Source: Lactococcus hircilactis (GTDB lineage: Bacteria > Bacillota > Bacilli > Lactobacillales > Streptococcaceae). Taken from it: 41,927 nucleotides of DNA. This document shows, one piece after another, positions 1-6,229 of this stretch. The stretch lies in contig NZ_WITJ01000015.1 in assembly GCF_009601015.1 (NCBI RefSeq), forward strand, positions 1 through 41,927, written 5' to 3'. The translations under genes were made by a program, and so were the position numbers. Below the pieces are notes generated by a model. That model made no database searches. It had not been told where the DNA came from and worked only from the letters and a program-made list of their open reading frames with translations. How positions within the stretch are numbered: position 1 is the stretch's first letter; every line of letters begins with the position of its first letter.

Positions 1-78
1 AAGTTTACCATTCACTTTTTTAATGCCTTTTTGCTGTTGTGTAGTTGGCATCTTTTCCAGTTCAAATTCAAACTTCAT
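1..78 (-). CDS. RusA-family Holliday junction resolvase, N-terminal part only
   Basis: Only the first 26 codons are inside the window. The start is ATG at 78, behind a good ribosome site (AAAGGAAG), and it overlaps the stop of the preceding gene by 11 bases. The visible protein begins MKFEFELEKMPTTQQQKGIK. This resembles the N-terminus of phage RusA-like crossover junction endonucleases, which resolve recombination intermediates and clear branched DNA before packaging. The position after phage recombination and replication genes fits. The catalytic aspartates lie outside the window, so the call rests on the N-terminus and context only. Confidence 0.5.
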   Translation of the reverse strand, partial: MKFEFELEKMPTTQQQKGIKKVNGKL

Positions 79-751
79 TTCTTCTTCCTTTACTATCTAA
101 CCCCATTATTTGCGCAGATTTTAGCCTGTATTTAAGCTTTATAGGCATATCATCAAGTCTGCTTTCACTTTCTGGAATAGTAAGAATCATGAATGATGCA
201 TTATCTTTGCAAGTTAGCATCATGTTATATACCGATTCCTCTTGGCTTTCTGAAAAGTCAGCAAGTGAATCAATGATGACTAAGTCCGCAATTTCAATCT
301 CATGCTTTAGTTTCAAAAACTTTTGCTTTTCCTCGTCACTCATGAAACGGTGTGTCATTTGTTCGCAGTATTTTCGAGTATTTACGATTTTAACCTTGAT
401 TTCTCTTCCAACATTTTGGATAATCCACGATTTCATGTTATCGGCTGCAACAACGCTCAACTCGTCGTTAAATGAGTACTTGACAATAACGTCTTTTTTA
501 AGGTCAATCCCCTTTTTATGCTTGAATTCAGCAATTGAACTCACTCTTACTGATTCTTCTGGATTTCTTCCGAAACATTGCGGGCAAACTCTAGGAGTAT
601 ACCAATGCCCGCCAATTCCTTTCCCGTTTGAATCATGTCCATCATAAGACCATACTGGCTCATTTCTTCCAAGCAAGTGGCATCCATGCTCTGAGCATAC
701 TTCTTCAAGCTCAATAGGAGTGATCACTTCTCCATTAACTTTAACTTCCAT
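68..751 (-). CDS. Phage replication-module protein with zinc-finger-like N-terminus, possibly a degenerate helicase loader
   Basis: A 227-residue protein transcribed 3 bases after the replisome organizer. Residues about 19-60 hold a Cys-x4-Cys and a Cys-x2-Cys pair that could bind zinc. The C-terminal half has a hydrophobic strand ending in IIDSLAD, which looks like a Walker B element, followed by ILTIPES and a basic tail. This pattern recalls DnaC-type loaders, which normally follow the replisome organizer in lactococcal phages. There is no GxxxxGK[TS] P-loop anywhere, so an active ATPase is unlikely. I do not recognise a closer family. The role in replication is inferred from position. Confidence 0.45.
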   Translation of the reverse strand: MEVKVNGEVITPIELEEVCSEHGCHLLGRNEPVWSYDGHDSNGKGIGGHWYTPRVCPQCFGRNPEESVRVSSIAEFKHKKGIDLKKDVIVKYSFNDELSVVAADNMKSWIIQNVGREIKVKIVNTRKYCEQMTHRFMSDEEKQKFLKLKHEIEIADLVIIDSLADFSESQEESVYNMMLTCKDNASFMILTIPESESRLDDMPIKLKYRLKSAQIMGLDSKGRRNEV

Positions 752-754
752 TAA

Positions 755-1546
755 TTAAATCCACTTCTTCTTTTTAGCTACTTTTTTAACTTCTGGCATT
801 TCTTGATAATCCATAAAAACCATGTTTCTTAAAAATTCAAAAGCATTTACGCTAAATTGATAAGTTACATCTCCTGGATTTTCTTTTGGATACCATTCAA
901 CGTAATTTTTAGCACCAATTATTGCTTGTTCTTGCTGAAAAGAAGGGAGTTCAAGAAATGTTTGCAACGACATTGCTCTTCTATTTTGGTTTTTCTTTGT
1001 AAAATTAGTAAAAGTAGAAAAAAATCGAGTAAATTTTTCATTGATATCTGGTTCTTTCTCTTTTTCTTTTTCTTTTTCTTTTTCTAACTCTGATTCTAAC
1101 TCTATCTCTGGTGTACGAACGTCCGACAATTGTCCAGACATTTGTCCAGAACTTAGAATCTTTTCTTTTGAGATACGATCTCTATATATCTTTTTCCGTT
1201 CGGCTTCTGTAGATGTTTTACCGATGAAATTTTGAATGTCAAGCATATATATTGCTCCATTGTCCATTACTTCAACAAGCCCTAAATCAATAAATGCTTT
1301 AATTGCTTTTTCTACAACTCCAACTGGATGGCGAACTATTGTAGAAAGCATTTGAGGGTTGAACGGTATCCTTTCATTGAACATTAACCGTCCTTCATAC
1401 TTCAAGCTTCTTAGATATAGTTTAAGCAAGATATTGCTGTAAATAATGCCATCTCCATTGTCCATATTTTCTAAGATAATCATTTCATCAGAATCAAAGA
1501 AGTTTTCTTTCAGTCTCATGTAATAGTATTTCTTATTATCTGCCAA
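755..1546 (-). CDS. Phage replisome organizer (replication initiator)
   Basis: A 263-residue protein. The N-terminal 110 residues (ADNKKYYYMRLKENFFDSDE onward) match the phage replisome-organizer N-terminal family, a winged-helix DNA-binding domain found in lactococcal and streptococcal phages. A highly charged linker with repeated Lys-Glu dipeptides follows, then a basic C-terminal region. The start codon is TTG at 1546, behind GAAAGGAA. It is preferred because homologues begin at the same MAD..K.YY position and no ATG lies nearby. Such proteins bind iterons inside their own gene and recruit the host helicase. Candidate iterons lie at 1121-1155. Confidence 0.75.
   Translation of the reverse strand: MADNKKYYYMRLKENFFDSDEMIILENMDNGDGIIYSNILLKLYLRSLKYEGRLMFNERIPFNPQMLSTIVRHPVGVVEKAIKAFIDLGLVEVMDNGAIYMLDIQNFIGKTSTEAERKKIYRDRISKEKILSSGQMSGQLSDVRTPEIELESELEKEKEKEKEKEPDINEKFTRFFSTFTNFTKKNQNRRAMSLQTFLELPSFQQEQAIIGAKNYVEWYPKENPGDVTYQFSVNAFEFLRNMVFMDYQEMPEVKKVAKKKKWI
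1060..1083. repeat. Tandem hexamer repeat (CTTTTT)x4 in the replisome organizer
   Basis: Four perfect head-to-tail copies of a 6-base unit encode the alternating Lys-Glu linker on the minus strand. Because the unit is a multiple of three, slippage would change linker length without shifting the frame. Confidence 0.8.
1121..1155. other. Candidate phage origin iterons inside the replisome organizer gene
   Basis: Three near-direct repeats begin with GTCC at 1121, 1132 and 1144 (GTCCGACAATT, GTCCAGACATTT, GTCCAGAACTTA), a spacing of 11 to 12 bases, about one helical turn. Known lactococcal phage origins (for example in Tuc2009) lie in the initiator gene between its DNA-binding and C-terminal parts, which is where these lie. 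Function is inferred, and the repeats also encode Ser-Gly-Gln-type residues. Confidence 0.4.
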
Positions 1547-1559
1547 AAAAATATTCCTT

Positions 1560-1735
1560 TCATAATAACGGGGTTGCGGTGTTCCTGCACTCTTCTGACT
1601 TACGGCTACCGCTGTATTAAGCTCATTACATCAGCGCCCCTGACTAAATACGGTCTCTACCTCGTCCAAAAAGTAGTGGAATGTGCTTCCTCTGACCTAG
1701 CTTAAGTTTAACGAGGATTAAGCTTGCTCATGGTT
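1560..1735 (-). ncRNA. Candidate structured RNA in the phage early transcript
   Basis: This 176-base stretch between two same-strand genes has no credible reading frame. It is visibly GC-richer than its neighbours (58 of 120 bases are G or C in 1561-1680). On the minus strand AGCTTAA (1724-1718) can pair with TTAAGCT (1705-1699). The same TTAAGCT can instead pair with a second AGCTTAA (1623-1617), which gives two mutually exclusive stems. GCGGT and ACCGC near the 3' end could form a further stem. I do not recognise a known RNA family, and processing or function is unknown. Confidence 0.35.
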
Positions 1736-2728
1736 TTACTTGATTTCATATCTCTTTCCACTGGTTACGGTGTAATTTTCAAAGCCGTATGTTTCCATGA
1801 CTTCTTTCCATCGTTCTTTTTCAGCGGTGTTTTTGAATTCAATGTCAATGCTTACTTTCCAAACAAAATCAACTTCTGGTACTTTTTCAGTTTCATCACT
1901 ATGAGTATTTTGTGTCACTGCTTCATGAGCTTCTTCTCGCTCAATCTGTTTAGTACTTTCACCAATTCCAAAGTTTTCTTCAAGTTGCTGTGTAGCTAAA
2001 TCTTGACGCTCTTGTTCAGCTTTTGCATCGTCTTCTGCTTTGCGCTTTTCGTCAGCTTCCTTACGTGCCTTTTCCTTTAGAATATCCTCGTTCATTATTT
2101 CTAGAATGTCAGATATTTCCCGCCCTTCATCGATCATTCTGATATATGGTGTATCGCTAATATTACTCATAAAAGCGAAATTAGTGATAGAGTTTTTATT
2201 CTTCTTGACTTCTTCTTGCTTCAATCGTTCCTGCTCAACGGCATAAGAAATACTGTCAAGCGTTGTATTTTTAAGCTTCATAGCACTGTTAAAGTTAGAT
2301 GATTTAGCCCAATCAGTAACGAAGCTTTCAAAAATTCTATAGTCAATTTCTGATTTTTTACAAATTCCTTCGATTTCAGCTCGAACAATACCACGCCTAA
2401 CTTCTAACTGTTTCGCTTCAACTTCTTTGATTCCTTCATCAATTTGTTGGATTGCTTTTTTTAGAACTCCAGTAGATTTCTTGAACCAATTTTCAAATTC
2501 TGTAAGCGGTGCATTATATTCATTTTTGATGCGTATTTTTTCATCATTAAGTGATTTGGAAAGCTTATTAAGTTTTGCTCTAGTCGCTTTATCATCTTTT
2601 ACGCTTTCTGCAGTAACGATTCTATTTTTATTTGCTAATGCAATATCGTTGATATTTTTTTCAAAAGCTTCTCTGTCTATGATTTCGATTTTTGCTGGTG
2701 TAAATTTTGCAGTAATAGCATCTTCCAT
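1736..2728 (-). CDS. DUF1351 phage protein of the recombination module
   Basis: A 330-residue, highly charged, mostly helical protein. The N-terminal two thirds match the DUF1351 family of siphophages, and the middle (residues about 190-260) is Lys/Glu/Ala-rich and likely coiled coil. Family members sit beside RecT/Bet-type annealing proteins, and a role in recombination or exonuclease modulation is assumed but not shown. The start ATG at 2728 is separated by one base from the bet stop. Its ribosome site GGAGG lies inside the end of bet, so translational coupling is likely. Confidence 0.6.
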   Translation of the reverse strand: MEDAITAKFTPAKIEIIDREAFEKNINDIALANKNRIVTAESVKDDKATRAKLNKLSKSLNDEKIRIKNEYNAPLTEFENWFKKSTGVLKKAIQQIDEGIKEVEAKQLEVRRGIVRAEIEGICKKSEIDYRIFESFVTDWAKSSNFNSAMKLKNTTLDSISYAVEQERLKQEEVKKNKNSITNFAFMSNISDTPYIRMIDEGREISDILEIMNEDILKEKARKEADEKRKAEDDAKAEQERQDLATQQLEENFGIGESTKQIEREEAHEAVTQNTHSDETEKVPEVDFVWKVSIDIEFKNTAEKERWKEVMETYGFENYTVTSGKRYEIK

Positions 2729-2729
2729 C

Positions 2730-3482
2730 TTAGAAATCCTCCATTGTTACGTCATTGATTATTTTTCCTTGTTTTGTATCATCTTGCGATTCATTTTCCT
2801 GATTGTGCTCATTAGCTTTAGCTTTTAACTGCTCAATCTTTTTATTTGCGTATTCTTCTTTATTGAAAGACTCAATTTGCTCACGAGTAGGCTCTGTTAC
2901 CCCGTTTACTTCTCGAGGGCTTCTTTCTGGTTCTGGAAATTCTTCTTCTCCATATGTTCCAGAAAATTCAGCTGGAAAAGCCATTCTCAAAGCTTGACTT
3001 TCTGCTACTTTTCCAAGCATTGTACAAGGCTTGTCTGTCCACATCTTATTTGGGTGTCCGTCTTTCATTTGGACGTACTCATCATAAGAAACAGCGACAT
3101 ATATTGGAATTTCGGTATTTTTTAAATGAACTCTAGCCCATGCGCCAACTAATTCTTGGTCTTTCGTTTTGAAAGTTCCTTCGTTATGTTCTAGAATTCC
3201 TTCTTTGTTAAGGACAATTACACCTACTTCAACTCCATCAAAGTTTGGGTTTTGAAAAGCACGTTTTCTGTAAAAGTCACGGGATACCACGATTTGCGCT
3301 GCTTGATTTCCATATTTTATAAAGTAAACTTCTTTCATGAACGGATTCATATTATTCTGTTTACAAAGGTTTATCAGTAAAATCAGCTCTTCATCACTTG
3401 CTTGTCCTCCTCCTTTTAAGTATCCTTTAATAGTTGCCATATTCAATTTGTCTACGCTAAAAATTCCTAATTCATTTGCCAT
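2730..3482 (-). CDS. bet: Phage recombination protein Bet (RecT/Red-beta family single-strand annealing protein)
   Basis: A 250-residue protein. The core, residues about 10-180, has the Bet/RecT pattern: a helical start, NNMNPFMKEVYFIKYG, IVVSRDFYRKRA, then AWARVHLK and GKVAESQALRMAFP. These proteins bind single-stranded DNA and anneal complementary strands during phage recombination. The C-terminal 60 residues are acidic and Gln/Lys-rich and probably disordered, as in relatives that contact SSB. The gene is upstream of, and coupled to, the DUF1351 gene. No exonuclease partner is visible in the window. Confidence 0.8.
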   Translation of the reverse strand: MANELGIFSVDKLNMATIKGYLKGGGQASDEELILLINLCKQNNMNPFMKEVYFIKYGNQAAQIVVSRDFYRKRAFQNPNFDGVEVGVIVLNKEGILEHNEGTFKTKDQELVGAWARVHLKNTEIPIYVAVSYDEYVQMKDGHPNKMWTDKPCTMLGKVAESQALRMAFPAEFSGTYGEEEFPEPERSPREVNGVTEPTREQIESFNKEEYANKKIEQLKAKANEHNQENESQDDTKQGKIINDVTMEDF

Positions 3483-3539
3483 TTTACTTCTTCCTTTTTC
3501 ATTCTGTTTATGCTATAATATAGGCACGCTTCATATATT

Positions 3540-3559
3540 AACCCCACTTCCATGGGGTT
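3540..3559. other. Hairpin between phage early genes
   Basis: AACCCCA and TGGGGTT form a perfect 7-bp stem with a 6-base loop, between the 90-residue gene and bet. No T-run follows on the minus strand, so it looks more like an mRNA processing or stability element than a terminator. A plus-strand TATAAT with an upstream TG lies nearby at 3514-3519, which could drive antisense transcription. Confidence 0.4.
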
Positions 3560-3565
3560 TTCCTT

Positions 3566-3838
3566 TTACCGTGAAATAATTTCCATTGCATTATTCATTT
3601 TCTTGCGTGAAACGTCATTTTTGCATCTGATTTCAAGCTCTTGCATCAACACTGCATTGAACTCTTCAAGCGCTGCGAACTTGTCCAACATGATTTCATA
3701 GCACTCTTTGAAGTCATCACGGCTTTCAGCCACTTTGTTTAACTCATCTTGCAACTCTTTATATTCACTAGCTAACTTGTCGTAATCGGCAAGTTTTTGT
3801 TCTTCTTCAAATAGTCGTGTAGTGATTAGTCTTCTCAT
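3566..3838 (-). CDS. Small coiled-coil phage protein, function unknown
   Basis: A 90-residue protein with heptad-like spacing of hydrophobic residues through most of its length and many Glu, Lys and Asp residues, so it is probably a single long helix or coiled coil. The ATG at 3838 has a clear ribosome site (AAAGGAAAAATAAAA spacing). It lies between the antirepressor and bet in the early operon. I do not recognise the family. Early phage genes of this size often modulate host functions, but nothing in the sequence shows this. Confidence 0.55.
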   Translation of the reverse strand: MRRLITTRLFEEEQKLADYDKLASEYKELQDELNKVAESRDDFKECYEIMLDKFAALEEFNAVLMQELEIRCKNDVSRKKMNNAMEIISR

Positions 3839-3866
3839 TTTTATTTTTCCTTTTCTTTAAATTCGT

Positions 3867-4616
3867 TCAAGCATAGCTGGCTAAGTCATCTTGCTCAGAA
3901 ATAGGCAAATGTCCATTTTCTTTCAGAAGTTCATAAATAAACTTCATTCCTTTAACCGTCCATTTCATACTAGGATGTAAATGGTCTATGTCAGTTGGGC
4001 TGAAAATTGTATCTGAGTACCCTTTGTCATCATATTTTTTATATAGTACCCAACATTTTCCTTGTTTAAACTGAACTCCTTGTTTATGCAACCAATTATT
4101 AAGCCAAATCGCTGTTTTACCATACTTTTTAGCAATTATTGTCGGAGTTACTAACCCCTTTGTTTGCAATGCCCATTCAAGAAACGGCAATTTTTTATTT
4201 GCTTCAGCAAGCTCTATGTTAAGGTGGTTATTTTCAATTTGAAGCGCAATAACTCGCTTGTTAGCAATTTCTAAGGCTCGCTTCATGACCATGTCTGGGC
4301 TATTCCACGCTTTTTCGACTTGGATGAAATACTTTCGGTACTCACGACCTTTTTCGGTTTGGCTTTGCATTGCTAAATGTTTTGCTGTATCAATCGTTAA
4401 AGCATAGTCATCAAGAAGTTGAATACGCCCATTCCCGTTTTTTATGGGGTAACTTTGAGGTGTACCCATAAAATCTTCATGCTCAATAAGAAGTTTTGAG
4501 TTTTGCTTCCACCAGTCACTAAATTGTTTCTTGAGACCTAATCCTTTGTGTAAGTCTCTTGCGCTTACTACCTGTTCGTTATTTTCATTTGACGAAATTT
4601 TAATTAATTCGTTCAT
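3867..4616 (-). CDS. Phage antirepressor, AntA/AntB domain plus KilA C-terminal domain
   Basis: A 249-residue protein. Residues about 5-105 match the AntA/AntB antirepressor domain (ARDLHKGLGLKKQFSDWW, later YALTIDTAKHLAMQS and EKGREYRKYFI). Residues about 150-245 match the KilAC/ANT domain (LVTPTIIAKKYGKTAIWLN, then CWVLYKKY). Such proteins inactivate prophage repressors or favour lytic growth. The chosen start is ATG at 4616, behind AAAGGAAAAA. A TTG six codons upstream overlaps the previous stop and has no ribosome site. Being third in the lytic operon fits a switch role. Confidence 0.8.
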   Translation of the reverse strand: MNELIKISSNENNEQVVSARDLHKGLGLKKQFSDWWKQNSKLLIEHEDFMGTPQSYPIKNGNGRIQLLDDYALTIDTAKHLAMQSQTEKGREYRKYFIQVEKAWNSPDMVMKRALEIANKRVIALQIENNHLNIELAEANKKLPFLEWALQTKGLVTPTIIAKKYGKTAIWLNNWLHKQGVQFKQGKCWVLYKKYDDKGYSDTIFSPTDIDHLHPSMKWTVKGMKFIYELLKENGHLPISEQDDLASYA

Positions 4617-4630
4617 TTTTATTTTTCCTT

Positions 4631-4819
4631 TCAATGTTCATTAGCCATTTTTTTCATGACTCTGTCGTAATGAATTTTGATAAGCATTTCGTCAACGCCG
4701 TTTGGCCATACCGTTCTTGATTTGAATTCAGCAAATTCTTCTTCATTCATGCAAACTGAGCCGTCTTGCGACCAATAACGAACGGTAGTGAATTGACTTT
4801 CTTTCTTTTCTTTTGCCAT
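4631..4819 (-). CDS. Small phage protein, function unknown
   Basis: A 62-residue protein starting MAKEKKESQFTTVRYW at ATG 4819, preceded by AAAGGAAAAC. A longer upstream extension would overlap the MOR-like gene and is rejected. The sequence is charged with two Trp residues and shows no membrane segment. It is the second gene of the lytic operon, directly between the MOR-like repressor and the antirepressor. I do not recognise a family. Excisionases can occupy this position, but no winged-helix excisionase motif is evident. Confidence 0.5.
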   Translation of the reverse strand: MAKEKKESQFTTVRYWSQDGSVCMNEEEFAEFKSRTVWPNGVDEMLIKIHYDRVMKKMANEH

Positions 4820-4835
4820 TTTGTTTTCCTTTCTG

Positions 4836-5066
4836 TTAACTAACTCCCATACCTTTAAACGGTATATTAGGGTAAAAATTAATGAGCATATAGTTTGTTC
4901 TGTACAGCTCACATAATTTATCAATATTTGGAGTAGTTGGATATGTAACTCCTCTTTCCCATTTTGATAAAGCTCCTTTAGAAACTCCTATTTTTTCAGC
5001 AGCTTCTTCTTGGGTTAAATCGTTTAGTAAACGATATTTTTTTAATGTCATAATTTCTTCGGCCAT
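4836..5066 (-). CDS. MOR/Cro-like lytic-switch repressor (XRE family)
   Basis: A 76-residue single-domain helix-turn-helix protein. The HTH is at residues about 17-45 (TQEEAAEKIGVSKGALSKWE), typical of Cro and of TP901-1 MOR. The start is ATG 5066, with AGGAG five bases upstream. A GTG 34 codons further up lacks a ribosome site and would translate the structured leader, so it is rejected. It is the first gene of the lytic transcript and faces the CI repressor. The gene carries a CI operator (4849-4865) in its 3' end. It probably blocks the lysogenic promoter and fine-tunes its own. Confidence 0.8.
   Translation of the reverse strand: MAEEIMTLKKYRLLNDLTQEEAAEKIGVSKGALSKWERGVTYPTTPNIDKLCELYRTNYMLINFYPNIPFKGMGVS
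4849..4865. promoter_or_regulatory. Repressor operator inside the MOR-like gene (OD-like)
   Basis: ATACCTTTAAACGGTAT is an ATACC-N7-GGTAT inverted repeat identical in design to the operators in the switch region, 400 bases away and inside the 3' end of the MOR-like gene. TP901-1 has a comparable distal operator, OD, used by CI for looping and tighter repression. That parallel is from knowledge of TP901-1, and looping here is inferred. Confidence 0.65.
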
Positions 5067-5265
5067 ATTGGCTCCTTTCTGATTAATTAAATTTCTGCTT
5101 TCGCAGTAAGAGAAGATCAGGAATCGAACCTGTTCGCCCCACTGGGACTTTTTATTTGCTAAACTCACTACTTACGTCGCGGTTGATACGTCGTGTACCG
5201 TCATTTGAACATCGTTCCGTCCGCCGTACTGAATGCTCCATGATTGTTCGCTCGTTTAACTTTAT
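5067..5265 (-). ncRNA. Long structured 5' leader of the lytic transcript
   Basis: The lytic promoter predicts a start near 5265, so about 200 bases precede the MOR-like ATG. The stretch 5101-5220 is GC-rich for this phage (56 of 120 bases). On the minus strand it contains CAGGTTCGATTCCTG, which looks like a tRNA T-arm. Just before the ribosome site is CTGCGAAAGCAG, a 4-bp stem closed by a GAAA (GNRA) tetraloop. GTAAG near the start of this block can pair with CTTAC just before the tetraloop hairpin. A regulatory RNA or attenuator is likely but not shown. Confidence 0.4.
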
Positions 5266-5271
5266 GAATTA

Positions 5272-5300
5272 ATTATATACCTTTTAACGGTATATGTCAA
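5272..5300 (-). promoter_or_regulatory. Lytic promoter, perfect consensus with operator in the spacer
   Basis: On the minus strand TTGACA (5300-5295) and TATAAT (5277-5272) are separated by exactly 17 bases. The whole spacer is occupied by the operator at 5277-5293, so repressor binding would exclude RNA polymerase. Confidence 0.85.
5277..5293. promoter_or_regulatory. Repressor operator 1 (lytic promoter)
   Basis: ATACCTTTTAACGGTAT is a perfect ATACC-N7-GGTAT inverted repeat in the spacer of the lytic promoter. It shares its arms with the sites at 5357 and 4849. Confidence 0.8.
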
Positions 5301-5315
5301 CAAAAAAACATAAAA

Positions 5316-5332
5316 ATACCTTTTAAAAGTTT
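5316..5332. promoter_or_regulatory. Repressor operator 2, degenerate half-site
   Basis: ATACCTTTTAAAAGTTT keeps one perfect ATACC arm and has a poor second arm. It lies midway between the two good operators and may be a weaker cooperative site. Confidence 0.5.
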
Positions 5333-5347
5333 TTTTCTTTTATTTTG

Positions 5348-5376
5348 TTGCTTTTTGTACCTATAAAAGGTATAAT
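5348..5376 (+). promoter_or_regulatory. Lysogenic promoter for the CI-type repressor
   Basis: TTGCTT (5348-5353) and TATAAT (5371-5376) are 17 bases apart on the plus strand. The predicted transcription start, 7 bases after the -10 box, is the A of the repressor ATG at 5383. The mRNA would therefore be leaderless, and no ribosome site precedes that ATG. Confidence 0.75.
5357..5373. promoter_or_regulatory. Repressor operator 3 (lysogenic promoter)
   Basis: GTACCTATAAAAGGTAT is an inverted repeat with one base off ATACC-N7-GGTAT. It overlaps the spacer and first bases of the -10 box of the repressor promoter, so it should allow autoregulation or MOR action. Confidence 0.75.
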
Positions 5377-5382
5377 AATATC

Positions 5383-6174
5383 ATGAATAAAAAAATAGAT
5401 GGACGAATTGGAAACCTTGGGAACAAGGAAACCATGGCTCGAAATTTAAAAAGAATGCTTGATAGAAAAGGATTAAATCCTCATCAATTTTCTGAAATAA
5501 TGAACTTCAAGTATACTACTGTAATGAATTGGATGAGCGCAAGCACATATCCTAGAATAGATAAGATAGAATTAATGTCAAGATATTTTGGAGTTGATAA
5601 ATCTGAACTAGTTGAAGAATATTCTAGTTCTAGCTTATTATTATCTAACATAGTCAATATTTCTAAACAGCTTGAAGAACCACGCCAAGAAAAAGTTTTA
5701 ACTTTTGCTACTGCACAATTGGATGAGCAAAAACTAGAAGAAAATAAAGTCATTAGTATAAATTCTAATAAAACTTCTAATTTGACAGCCGTTGAAACAA
5801 TAGAACAAGTATCCGCTGGATTTGGCTTTCATTATGGAGAAAATGAGAAAACAATCTATTATACTTTGCGCACTGACTTACCACGCTTTGACTTTGCAAC
5901 GGTCGTAACTGGTGACTCGATGGAGCCCATGCTTCACGATGGAGATGTTATTTTAATAAGGCAAAGCTATAATACTCCAAACGGTGGAATATTTGTAGTT
6001 GACTATGATGGGACAGCATGGGTTAAGGAAGTAAGAATTAATGATAATGAAATGATTCTTCATTCAATTAATGAAAAATACCGTGATAGGTTCCTGCCAG
6101 TTCCTCCAGAAGATGGGGAGTACTGGAATATTGTCGGAGAAGTTGTTGACTGGTTCACGCCAGAAATTATATAA
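5383..6174 (+). CDS. CI-type prophage repressor with S24/LexA-like autocleavage domain
   Basis: A 263-residue protein. Residues about 18-75 hold an XRE helix-turn-helix (LDRKGLNPHQFSEIM, YTTVMNWM). Residues about 140-263 are an S24 peptidase-like domain: nucleophile Ser179 in GDSMEP, general-base Lys215 in TAWVKEV, and a plausible Ala145-Gly146 cleavage bond in VSAGFG. It should hold the lysogenic state and be cleaved upon RecA activation in the SOS response. The first ATG lies exactly at the predicted transcription start. A second ATG at 5434 has AAGGAA upstream, so a shorter form starting MARNLKRML is possible. TP901-1's own CI is shorter and lacks this protease domain. Confidence 0.85.
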   Translation: MNKKIDGRIGNLGNKETMARNLKRMLDRKGLNPHQFSEIMNFKYTTVMNWMSASTYPRIDKIELMSRYFGVDKSELVEEYSSSSLLLSNIVNISKQLEEPRQEKVLTFATAQLDEQKLEENKVISINSNKTSNLTAVETIEQVSAGFGFHYGENEKTIYYTLRTDLPRFDFATVVTGDSMEPMLHDGDVILIRQSYNTPNGGIFVVDYDGTAWVKEVRINDNEMILHSINEKYRDRFLPVPPEDGEYWNIVGEVVDWFTPEII

Positions 6175-6229
6175 TAAAAAATAATGAGCAAACCTTGATT
6201 CTCATGAAAAGCTAGGTAGGAGGTTTATT

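Noticed and set aside
1041-1235. Plus-strand frame rich in Ser-Phe opposite the Lys-Glu linker
   Set aside because: It is a low-complexity artefact of the hexamer repeat read backwards, without a ribosome site or homology.
5101-5135. A tRNA gene suggested by the T-arm-like sequence in the phage switch region
   Set aside because: There is no matching D-arm, no anticodon arm and no 7-bp acceptor stem. Only the T-arm and a 5-bp closing pair are present, so it is treated as part of a leader RNA.
5067-5168. An upstream GTG extension of the mor-like protein by 34 residues
   Set aside because: No ribosome site precedes the GTG. The ATG at 5066 has AGGAG at ideal spacing, and the extension would be the structured leader.
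5173-5193. Direct repeat TACGTCG in the lytic leader as an extra operator
   Set aside because: It is only 7 bases, at 14-base spacing, and unlike the ATACC/GGTAT operators. It is more likely part of the RNA structure.
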